The translations under genes were made by a program, and so were the position numbers. Positions 1 to 5,695 of a stretch of DNA of 5,695 nt are shown piece by piece; the stretch's first letter is position 1, and each line of letters begins with the position of its first letter. Source of the stretch: Planctomycetota bacterium (lineage in GTDB: Bacteria > Planctomycetota > UBA1135); assembly GCA_003501525.1 (NCBI GenBank), contig DNPI01000012.1:1-5695 (forward strand). The letters run 5' to 3'. The notes beneath the pieces were generated by a model, which worked only from the letters and a program-made list of their open reading frames with translations, was not told the DNA's origin and ran no database searches.

Positions 1-938
1 AGAATCCAGGCAATTCCAGCAGCTCCAATCCCAGCGCTGATGAGGTAAAAACGCAGCTCACCATCTCTAAAAAATTCCAAGGGTTTTCGACTGAACACTA
101 CCCAAAGCAAAGGAAAGCTGATCCCTGCGATTAGCATAAATGGGATGAGTATCCATTCTGCGGTGGGGTTGGCATATCCACCAACTGATCCCGGGTGGGG
201 GCTAAATCCGCCGGCAGAGACTGTGGTGAGTCCGTGACACAAGGCGTCAAAGAGTGGCAATTTTGCAACGACATGCAGAAGCGTGATTACTAGTACCGTC
301 AAAAATCCGTACAAAATCCAAAGTCTTCGGGCTGATTCTTGGATTTTTGGGCTAATGACTTCGCCTGGTACTCCTGAGCTTGCTTCTGCGAAAAATAGTT
401 GTCGTCCACCAATACGCAATTGAGGGAGAACGACCACAAAAAGAGCGATAACTCCAAGGCCACCAATCCATTGGCTCATTCCTCTCCAGAGGAAAAACGC
501 CCGTGTGTGGGATTCAAAATTCGTGAGAATCGTGGCGCCAGTGGTGGTAAAACCCGACATCGATTCGAACCAGGCATCTACAGTGCTCAAGCCCTCGAGC
601 AAGTAAGGGATTGCGCCAAACAAGGCAACGAACAACCAAGAGAAGCCCACTATTCCGAACGCTTCGCTGCGACGAAAACCTTCATCCCCCTTCAGGCCAC
701 GTGAGAGGATGAACCCGGCGACCCAAGTGATGATGCCTCCTGCCAGGAAAGGGAAGCCTCCATCCCATGCGCCGTTCCAACCGCTAGCAGTGAGTGTGCG
801 CCCTACTCCAGCAGCATTGCCTGCTGTTTCACCTCCGTAAAAACCGTCGTACGTTCCGAGCAGTAGTGGAACCGCAAAGCCGGGGCTGAACATCCGAAGC
901 AGTCGGCCTACTACCCCTAAGACCCTAGCGAGTCGCAT
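1..938 (-). CDS. trkH: Trk potassium uptake protein TrkH, K+-conducting membrane subunit (partial, C-terminus off left edge)
   Basis: This is the membrane subunit of a Trk/Ktr/HKT-type K+ uptake system and works with the cytoplasmic RCK protein TrkA encoded just upstream. The visible 312 codons are open to the left edge. The first pore loop is at residues 124-136 (ESMSGFTTTGA), followed by the family hallmark WRGMSQWIGGLGVIAL at 151-166. The second pore loop is at about 228-246 (TTVSAGGFS). Hydrophobic helices lie near 5-27, 62-79, 94-112, 148-172, 206-225, 262-283 and 297-312. The third and fourth pore loops fall outside the window. The start ATG at 938 lies 1 nt after the trkA stop and has GGGGA (948-944) five nt upstream, so translation is probably coupled to trkA. 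An apparent Gly/Asn/Trp-rich insert at residues 29-61 makes the first extracytoplasmic loop longer than I recall for E. coli TrkH. The family assignment is firm; the coupled ion (K+ with H+ or Na+) cannot be read from the sequence. Confidence 0.95.
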   Translation of the reverse strand, partial: MRLARVLGVVGRLLRMFSPGFAVPLLLGTYDGFYGGETAGNAAGVGRTLTASGWNGAWDGGFPFLAGGIITWVAGFILSRGLKGDEGFRRSEAFGIVGFSWLFVALFGAIPYLLEGLSTVDAWFESMSGFTTTGATILTNFESHTRAFFLWRGMSQWIGGLGVIALFVVVLPQLRIGGRQLFFAEASSGVPGEVISPKIQESARRLWILYGFLTVLVITLLHVVAKLPLFDALCHGLTTVSAGGFSPHPGSVGGYANPTAEWILIPFMLIAGISFPLLWVVFSRKPLEFFRDGELRFYLISAGIGAAGIAWI

Positions 939-939
939 T

Positions 940-2340
940 TTAGTCCCCGTCTAAGGTGAACTGGTCGAAGAGTCGACGAGCGTCTTCCTCGTCTGACTTT
1001 GCACAGAAAACGAGAACTTTGTCGCTGCCTTGAATCACATGCTCTCCTCGTGGAACAGTGACCTTGTCGTTGCGAATTATGGCGCCAACGATGGCGAACA
1101 TTCCATCTATAGAGAATTCTTTTAGTGGCTTGGGGGGGAGGTCGGCTGGGATTTCGAGTTCGAGTACGGAGAGATCACCATGCTCAAGTTCGCGCACTAA
1201 ATCACGTCTTGGGTTGACGATTTCGAGCACAGAGTTAATCGCAGTTCCTCGAGTGGACAGGACAACGTCTACTCCAACATCTTCGAAAAGCTTTTCGTTG
1301 CTCGTCTTGTCGGCTCGAGTAATTACGCGGCGCACTCCCAGTTGATTTGCGAGAAGGCTGACAAGAAGGTTGTTCTCGTCATTTGAGGTGACTGCGATGA
1401 GTACAGGATCATCGCCGATATATTCATCTTGAAGGAGCTCTATGTCAGACCCGTCTCCTTCTAGGACTAGCCCTTTTTTCAGTTTCCCAGCAATCTCTGC
1501 GCAGCGTTCAGGGTCAGACTCTATCACCTTGACTCGCCATCCTGCTTTCTCGAGGCCTAAAGCGACATGCATGCCGACGACACCCGCTCCAACGACGGTA
1601 ACTCGCCGCGGTGATTTTTCACGTGAAGGGTCGCGGAGCCACTTGCTCTGTAGTCGGTGAATTCCACGCATGTTGCCGACTGCGGTGAGCCTGTCACCTG
1701 CTTGGAAGCGTGTGGAGCCATTTGGTACACATGGTGGCTCATCGTCCTTTTGAATCATGATGAGGACAACATCTTCAGGAGTACCTATTTCCTTTAATGT
1801 GCCTTCCGTGATGTGCGAGCCTTCAGGGATTTCTTGTTTGATTAAGCGAATCTGACCATTTTCGAAGATTTCATAGTCAAGCGCGTCGGGTACAAGAACA
1901 ATCCGAGAAATTTCTTGACCGAGTTTTTCGGAAGGCATGACCAAGTGGTCAATGCCGAGTGGCTTAGCCAATCGGTTAGCTTCTTGCTCGGTGGATTGGA
2001 CATCGAGTCGACGCAGGAAGCAGATTGTTTTTAGAGACGGGGCAGCAGTCCCATCAGCTTGAACAGCATTTTTGGGGCCAAGCTGCTTTGCTTCTGCACA
2101 GGCCAAGAGATTTCGTTCGTCAACTGGTGTGCAAGCTACAAAGACATCAGCGTGCTCGATGTCTGCCTCAGCGAGCGCCTCACCTGAAGTGCACAAACCA
2201 TGTACCACGGAAATCTCCATATTTTCAAGCTTGCTGCCGCGGGCCCAGCTAGGAGCAACGACAGTTACGTCATGTTCGACTTGTAATGCCTCCGCCAGTC
2301 TGACGGCGACATCGTCTTCCCCTCCGATGACGATTCGCAT
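940..2340 (-). CDS. trkA: Trk system potassium uptake regulator TrkA (two-RCK protein)
   Basis: This is a cytoplasmic peripheral protein that assembles under TrkH and gates K+ flux in response to bound nucleotides (NAD(H), ATP/ADP in characterised homologues). At 466 aa it matches the usual length of about 458 aa and has the expected double layout: RCK-N 1 (about 1-125), RCK-C 1 (about 150-232), RCK-N 2 (about 245-375), RCK-C 2 (about 388-462). The second Rossmann half is canonical, with VTVVGAGVVG (GxGxxG at 251-256), the acidic ribose-binding position VIESD (E274) and GDGSD at 296-300. The first half is degenerate: aligned without gaps to the classic MKIIILGAGQVGG start, the glycine motif reads G7-E-D9-D-V-A12, and the acidic residue ending beta-2 is Ala29-Pro30. 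The start at 2340 has AGGA at 2354-2351 overlapping the preceding TAG stop, with a 10-nt spacer. It lies 12 nt after the TPR gene and 1 nt before trkH, so all are probably co-transcribed. Confidence 0.95.
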   Translation of the reverse strand: MRIVIGGEDDVAVRLAEALQVEHDVTVVAPSWARGSKLENMEISVVHGLCTSGEALAEADIEHADVFVACTPVDERNLLACAEAKQLGPKNAVQADGTAAPSLKTICFLRRLDVQSTEQEANRLAKPLGIDHLVMPSEKLGQEISRIVLVPDALDYEIFENGQIRLIKQEIPEGSHITEGTLKEIGTPEDVVLIMIQKDDEPPCVPNGSTRFQAGDRLTAVGNMRGIHRLQSKWLRDPSREKSPRRVTVVGAGVVGMHVALGLEKAGWRVKVIESDPERCAEIAGKLKKGLVLEGDGSDIELLQDEYIGDDPVLIAVTSNDENNLLVSLLANQLGVRRVITRADKTSNEKLFEDVGVDVVLSTRGTAINSVLEIVNPRRDLVRELEHGDLSVLELEIPADLPPKPLKEFSIDGMFAIVGAIIRNDKVTVPRGEHVIQGSDKVLVFCAKSDEEDARRLFDQFTLDGD

Positions 2341-2350
2341 GGCTCAGTAA

Positions 2351-2354
2351 TCCT
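2351..2354 (-). promoter_or_regulatory. Shine-Dalgarno AGGA for trkA
   Basis: AGGA overlaps the TAG stop of the TPR gene and sits ten bases before the trkA ATG at 2340. The spacer is a little long, but it is the best purine-rich match in the 12-nt gap. Ribosomes finishing the TPR gene would end on top of it, consistent with coupled translation. Confidence 0.45.
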
Positions 2355-3789
2355 ATCGATTTCTGCGATCGCCTTTCTTGAGTCGGGCGAGATTAGTGCG
2401 CGCGTCACGTAGAGCAATTTCAACTCGTGAACGGGCGTCTTTGTCCAGCAAAGTAGACGAGTCAAGCTGAGAAGCTGCTATTGCAGCAGCTTCTTCGTAC
2501 CAAGCGAGTGCGATTTCGTCATCCCGCTTTAGGTAGTAGTGAAGAATCACGGCAGCATCATTAAGGATTTGAGGGTCCTTAGGGGTGATTTCTAATGCCT
2601 TTTTATAGGCAGCCAGAGATTCTTCGTACTTACGAGTATCCCGTAGGAAAAACCCTAAATTTTGCCAGGCTTCGGCATCTCCTGGCCTTGCTCGTGTGAG
2701 CCATTCCAGCAGGCCGACAGCATCTTTCATGGTTCCTTTAGTGACTAGCCAATCAATACGCTCAGCAAGTGCTGAGTCAGCTAAGTGTGCCTCTCCAAAG
2801 TCGGCTAGATATTTGGCCCATTTCGCTGAGGAGTAGCGGAAGGCTTGTCCGGATCTTCCTTCTTCTTCGTTGGCTAATAGCCGGGTACCTTCATCAAACG
2901 ATCCTTGGGCGAGAAAGAAATTAGCGTTAGTAAAGGTCGGTTCGATGTCTAACACCGCTTCAAATGCGGAGCGTACTTTCTTCCAGTCACGAGGTGCACC
3001 GCTATACCAAGCCATCCCTTCAAACCATCGCAGCATTGGGTCTTTCGGGGAATCTTTGGCGCAAGCTGCTAAGAGGGGGGCGGCATCCGTTCCCAGCCAA
3101 GCGACCATTCCGCCAAGATCAACATTCTCACGATTACGGGAGAGTGCTTCGGTCCAACAGGCGATGGCTTCTTCGCGGCGGTTGGTTTCAGTGTCTACTG
3201 ATGCTAGCCAGAGAAGATTTTCGCCGCGTCTTACGCAAGGTTCCGCTTCATTAGGGGCCTGCTCCATAGCTTCACCACAGGCTTCGGCGGCTTCTTGCCA
3301 AGCCGAGGAGGCTTTCTCAAGAGCATCCATTGTTTTGAAATTTTGAGCTTGTACGGCCCGAACGCGTGCCCATTGGAGGATTAAGGAAGCGTCTTGAGGG
3401 AACTTTTCGCGTCCATCAGAGGCTGCGCCTAGAGCCATTCGAGTGTCGCCGGCGTTCAATAAAGCTTCTGACCAGTCGATGGCTGCGAGGGAGCCGCCTC
3501 CAGCTTTGACCGCGCGCTCCAACCAGTCAGCTGCATCGAGAAATGCGTCGTTTACTTCCAAGCCTGAAAGTTCACCCGAGCCTATTTGGGCTTCGACATG
3601 CCGCAGAAAACATCGGCCGTAAAGAGCCAAAGCGGCTCCCTCGGTTGATTGTTCTACTCCGGCCTCTTGTAAAAGATCTTTGGCTTCGCCCCACGAGCCT
3701 GCTTCAGCCAAGGTGGAAGCCTCTCGAACGGCTTCTTCTAAAGAGGCTGTTTGAAAGATAAGGGCGGCTGCGAGCGGAAGAATAATCAT
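2353..3789 (-). CDS. Exported TPR-repeat protein of unknown function
   Basis: This 478-aa, almost wholly helical protein is built from TPR-like repeats. It starts with a short hydrophobic stretch, MIILPLAAALIFQTA, which looks like a weak signal peptide or signal anchor. That stretch has no basic residue and no lipobox cysteine, so export is probable but not certain. Helical pairs of TPR character are visible near 160-180, 185-220, 250-285, 345-370 and, best of all, 374-405 (WQNLGFFLRDTRKYEES then YKKALEITPKD). The last segment carries LNDAAVILHYYL (409-420) and continues to NLARL (466-470). That stretch aligns with the C-terminal part of the upstream lipoprotein, so the two are probably paralogues. 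The ATG overlaps the upstream TGA stop as ATGA, and only GGA at 3798-3796 in an A-rich leader resembles a ribosome site, so translational coupling is likely. No in-frame alternative start codon is visible just upstream. TPRs normally mediate protein-protein contacts; no enzymatic motif is seen and the specific role is unknown. Confidence 0.88.
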   Translation of the reverse strand: MIILPLAAALIFQTASLEEAVREASTLAEAGSWGEAKDLLQEAGVEQSTEGAALALYGRCFLRHVEAQIGSGELSGLEVNDAFLDAADWLERAVKAGGGSLAAIDWSEALLNAGDTRMALGAASDGREKFPQDASLILQWARVRAVQAQNFKTMDALEKASSAWQEAAEACGEAMEQAPNEAEPCVRRGENLLWLASVDTETNRREEAIACWTEALSRNRENVDLGGMVAWLGTDAAPLLAACAKDSPKDPMLRWFEGMAWYSGAPRDWKKVRSAFEAVLDIEPTFTNANFFLAQGSFDEGTRLLANEEEGRSGQAFRYSSAKWAKYLADFGEAHLADSALAERIDWLVTKGTMKDAVGLLEWLTRARPGDAEAWQNLGFFLRDTRKYEESLAAYKKALEITPKDPQILNDAAVILHYYLKRDDEIALAWYEEAAAIAASQLDSSTLLDKDARSRVEIALRDARTNLARLKKGDRRNR

Positions 3790-3797
3790 TTTTTTTC
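3786..3797 (-). other. Stop/start overlap with in-frame A AAA AAA heptamer between the two TPR genes
   Basis: Read on the minus strand, the lipoprotein gene ends GAA AAA AAA TGA, and the next gene's ATG uses the last A plus TG of that stop (ATGA overlap). The A AAA AAA at 3795-3789 has the exact X-XXY-YYZ phasing of a -1 slippery heptamer and lies directly before the stop. The second TPR gene is in the -1 frame. The simplest role is a coupled termination-reinitiation junction; frameshifting to a fused product is possible but unproven. Confidence 0.6.
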
Positions 3798-5552
3798 CAT
3801 TTGCTGACGGACTTTCATGACTCCGTATCGGCCCTCAAAGGGATAATGTTTGACGCTCTCTTCGAGGTACTTTGGAGCCCGGTCTATTCTCCCACGGCGA
3901 ATGACATCTAGATAGGCCAGATTCTCCCATGCGTCACCGACAGCTTCGTCAAGATCGCGTTGCTCTAATTCCGGGATATCGGGATTTAACTCAGCGAGTT
4001 GACGCGTCCCCATTTCTATTGCCCTGTGTAGTTCCCGCTCTGCTAGCTCCCAATGCTCGTCTAGGTAATAAACGGCGATGAGAGCACGGTCATTTACTAA
4101 GCGGGTATCTTCTGGAGCGAGTTCAACACAACGGCTGTAAGCGTCCCAAGAACCCTTAAAATAATCACTTGCGGCCGATGGGTCTCCTGACTTGTCTCTC
4201 TCTACTCCCATTTCACGGCGTACAAGGCCAAGGTTATTCCACCAATCAGGGACATCCCCACGGAGAGCGACGACTTTGGATAAAAAAGTCTCAACCTGTA
4301 AAAAAATTGGCGACGCTCCTGCGGGGGGTCCGGGAGTGGGACCGTCAGCTGAGGCAGCGCCTAAATCCTGGGCAGCAGCGGCGATACCTAGCCTCAATGT
4401 TGCAGTTGTTGCCTCCGCCTCCAGGCTTATTGGGTCTGCTGCCAGCGCATTGATGAAGGCCTCCGCGGCTTCTTCAATACGGCCTTCTTCTCGTAGTGCC
4501 CATCCGCGCGCTGTGCGGACTAGATGGAGCCACGTGCGGCAAGACTCCGCGAATCCAGGCTCATGCGCAGCGGATGCAAGAAAGCATTCTTCTGCTCGGT
4601 CAAGGGCCTCATGTGTGAGAGGGCCATTTGCTTCGCTGCGAGCCGCCAAACTCTGTAGCCATCGTGCTTCGCCCAGGTACCAGAGGACTGCTGGGTCAGC
4701 GGGTAGAGCATCGCACACTCTTTCCATGCTTGTGGCATAGGTGTGTGCGTTTTCTGCGTCGAGATTTTTTAATCGGCTTTGTGCCCCTTCTGACCACGCT
4801 TGACAGAGCCTTTTGATAAGCACTTCGCGGGCAGGGGCGGATAAGCCTTGCCATGTGTAGAGGTCTGCCAGCGGAATGACTGCTGAATCGTGCCCTTTTT
4901 CGATTAGCGAACGCAATAGTTCTTCTGCTTTTCTTGCCGCAGCAGGAACGGGGTCTCCCGCTTGAATGCAGGCAACAGTCCATTCAAGACCGACCTGCCC
5001 AATAGCGAGAGAAGCGGATGGAGAAATATCTTGCTTGGCTTCGAGCAGACTTGCAGCTGCTTGCCATGCTCCAGCTGGATTCATGGCTGCTCGCCGAGAA
5101 AACATTAGGCCGAGGTGAGGAGCGGGGAGCGAGGTTATAGGTTCCCAATTGCTGGGCAGAAGTTCCATGGCGACTGCTTTTTCAAAGGCCTCTCCAGCAT
5201 CCAGGTACATCCCTTGAACTAGTCCCCCGGCAGAGGTCCCCTCATTGCTTGCTACAAGGATGTCTGCGTAAGCAAGCTGAGCAGCGCCAAGTAGTTGCCA
5301 ATATCTCAGGTCTTCCTCCCAGGCGGCGTTAACAGCATCAGCTTCGTCAAGAATCCTGTCTAGTTTGTCTCGGTCGGTAGAGGCAATAGCGGTTTGTAAC
5401 TCTTTAGCGGCCTTGAGAGGGCTCCAAAGGGGAGTATGGTCAACAGGCCCTTTGAAACCTGTGGCTGAATCCGAACTATTCTCCAGTGTGGGCGCTGCAC
5501 ATCCTGATATAACCAGAACTATCAAAGTCAAAATTTCAGGGCGGAAACGCAT
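3786..5552 (-). CDS. TPR-repeat lipoprotein of unknown function
   Basis: This is a 588-aa predicted lipoprotein with a helical-repeat body. The N-terminus MRFRPEILTLIVLVISGC has two arginines, a hydrophobic core and a lipobox I-S-G-C with the lipidated Cys at 18. The mature start is Cys-Ala-Ala, which in enterobacteria favours the outer membrane. Degenerate helical pairs fill residues 45-300. A clear TPR-like pair is near 345-374 (RGWALREEGRIEEAAEAFINALAADP, shown here as its key span). A Pro/Gly/Ala-rich linker at about 397-415 precedes a C-terminal TPR module (434-550) containing WWNNLGLVRREMG, CVELAPEDTRLVNDRALIAV and YYL. That module aligns with the neighbour's C-terminus. I chose the start at 5552 because it gives a compact signal peptide. 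Another ATG at 5567 would add five residues (MTPPA), and neither start has a convincing Shine-Dalgarno. The frame stays open to 5657, but there it is antisense to the divergent lipoprotein gene. This looks like the first gene of the trk-containing operon. Binding partner unknown. Confidence 0.87.
   Translation of the reverse strand: MRFRPEILTLIVLVISGCAAPTLENSSDSATGFKGPVDHTPLWSPLKAAKELQTAIASTDRDKLDRILDEADAVNAAWEEDLRYWQLLGAAQLAYADILVASNEGTSAGGLVQGMYLDAGEAFEKAVAMELLPSNWEPITSLPAPHLGLMFSRRAAMNPAGAWQAAASLLEAKQDISPSASLAIGQVGLEWTVACIQAGDPVPAAARKAEELLRSLIEKGHDSAVIPLADLYTWQGLSAPAREVLIKRLCQAWSEGAQSRLKNLDAENAHTYATSMERVCDALPADPAVLWYLGEARWLQSLAARSEANGPLTHEALDRAEECFLASAAHEPGFAESCRTWLHLVRTARGWALREEGRIEEAAEAFINALAADPISLEAEATTATLRLGIAAAAQDLGAASADGPTPGPPAGASPIFLQVETFLSKVVALRGDVPDWWNNLGLVRREMGVERDKSGDPSAASDYFKGSWDAYSRCVELAPEDTRLVNDRALIAVYYLDEHWELAERELHRAIEMGTRQLAELNPDIPELEQRDLDEAVGDAWENLAYLDVIRRGRIDRAPKYLEESVKHYPFEGRYGVMKVRQQMEKK
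5505..5513 (+). promoter_or_regulatory. Candidate extended -10 promoter (TGATATAAC) for the divergent lipoprotein
   Basis: TGA-TATAAC fits the extended -10 form TGnTATAAT with one mismatch. No good -35 hexamer is seen 16-18 bases upstream, which extended -10 promoters can tolerate. Transcription would begin near 5520 and give a leader of about 60 nt before the ATG at 5581. The site lies inside the coding region for the signal peptide of the minus-strand lipoprotein, which such a compact divergent pair would require. It is a motif match only. Confidence 0.33.
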
Positions 5553-5570
5553 CGCTGGGGGCGTCATGAT

Positions 5571-5575
5571 AGGGG
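5571..5575 (+). promoter_or_regulatory. Shine-Dalgarno AGGGG that decides the plus-strand lipoprotein start
   Basis: AGGGG lies five bases before the ATG at 5581 and supports that start over the in-frame ATG at 5566. A second purine run, GGGGG at 5556-5560, is similarly placed before the 5566 ATG, so the upstream start is not fully excluded. Confidence 0.5.
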
Positions 5576-5580
5576 AACGG

Positions 5581-5695
5581 ATGAAATATCTCCCCGCGTG
5601 CTTCTTGTTACCGATTCTTCTACTGGCTTCGGCCAGTTTGGGAAGTTGCGATAACATCGGGAGTCTGTGGACACCGGGTGGAGGCAGTAATGAAG
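5581..5695 (+). CDS. Predicted lipoprotein, partial (N-terminus only, runs off right edge)
   Basis: Only 38 codons are visible. They encode a lipoprotein signal peptide, MKYLPACFLLPILLLASA followed by SLGSC, with a lysine in the n-region, a strong hydrophobic core and a lipobox L-G-S-C with Cys at residue 23. After it comes DNIGSLW and a flexible TPGGGSNE linker, which is the usual look of a tethered lipoprotein. The start ATG at 5581 is supported by AGGGG at 5571-5575 with a 5-nt spacer. An in-frame ATG at 5566 would add MIGER and is the less typical choice. The gene points away from the TPR lipoprotein gene and starts only 28 bases from its chosen start. Asp at +2 after the lipid-bearing Cys is the inner-membrane retention signal in enterobacteria; whether that rule holds here is unknown. 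Function cannot be told from this fragment. Confidence 0.72.
   Translation, partial: MKYLPACFLLPILLLASASLGSCDNIGSLWTPGGGSNE

Noticed and set aside
399..704. Plus-strand open frame of 101 codons opposite trkH.
   Set aside because: It lies antisense to strongly conserved TrkH pore-loop coding sequence, and its product is low-complexity and charged with no recognisable domain.
2341..2352. The gap between the second TPR gene and trkA considered as a terminator or separate promoter.
   Set aside because: Twelve bases cannot hold a hairpin terminator, and the only recognisable signal is the ribosome site for trkA.
2870..3346. Plus-strand open frame of 158 codons opposite the second TPR gene.
   Set aside because: Its Ser/Arg/Ala-rich product is the typical shadow of Ala/Glu-rich helical coding on the other strand. 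No start signal or domain supports it.
4281..4307. Two A-runs (AAAAAA and AAAAAAA on the plus strand) considered as a terminator or slippage site.
   Set aside because: No GC-rich stem is next to them in either orientation and they lie mid-gene; the runs encode ordinary Phe/Leu-rich codons in FLQVETFLSK.
4192..4740. Plus-strand open frame of 182 codons opposite the TPR lipoprotein gene.
   Set aside because: It is Ser/Ala/Arg-rich with no motif, fully antisense to a well-supported gene; judged a shadow.
4696..4983. Minus-strand 95-codon frame inside the TPR lipoprotein gene in another frame.
   Set aside because: It is Arg/Ser/Cys-rich with no motif and lies wholly within the supported reading frame.
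5553..5657. Minus-strand extension of the TPR lipoprotein frame to an ATG at 5657, adding 35 residues.
   Set aside because: It would put a long charged leader before the lipoprotein signal peptide and lies antisense to the plus-strand lipoprotein signal sequence. The internal ATG at 5552 (or 5567) gives a normal lipoprotein start.

Overview
The window reads as a Gram-negative-type bacterial chromosome segment. It carries a Trk potassium-uptake system and Sec/lipobox-type exported proteins, genes are packed almost without gaps, and base composition is close to even. The long helical-repeat (TPR-like) exported proteins resemble what is common in Planctomycetota and other environmental lineages. 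That placement is a weak impression, not a demonstrated assignment.

Layout, right to left on the minus strand: (1) a long TPR-type lipoprotein (5552 to 3786); (2) a second exported TPR protein (3789 to 2353) that overlaps it by 4 nt; (3) trkA, the cytoplasmic nucleotide-binding regulator of a K+ channel (2340 to 940), 12 nt later; (4) trkH, the membrane K+-conducting subunit, starting 1 nt after trkA and running off the left edge (938 to 1). The spacing argues for one transcript. At the far right, a plus-strand gene begins at 5581 and runs off the edge. Only its lipoprotein signal peptide and a short linker are visible, and it is back-to-back with the first lipoprotein gene.

The two TPR proteins are related: their C-terminal parts share an alignable module with the core NDxAxIxxYYL, so they look like an old tandem duplication. 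The operon pairs two predicted envelope TPR proteins with a K+ uptake channel and its gating ring. The role of the TPR pair is unknown, and a link to K+ transport is only inferred from gene order.

Points worth a second look: the first RCK half of TrkA has lost its nucleotide-binding glycines while the second half is intact; TrkH has an apparent Gly-rich extracytoplasmic insert after its first helix; an in-frame A AAA AAA heptamer sits directly before the stop codon joining the two TPR genes; and the divergent starts are extremely compact. I saw no tRNA, rRNA, CRISPR array, insertion sequence or clear terminator, and no gene-free stretch over 300 bases.
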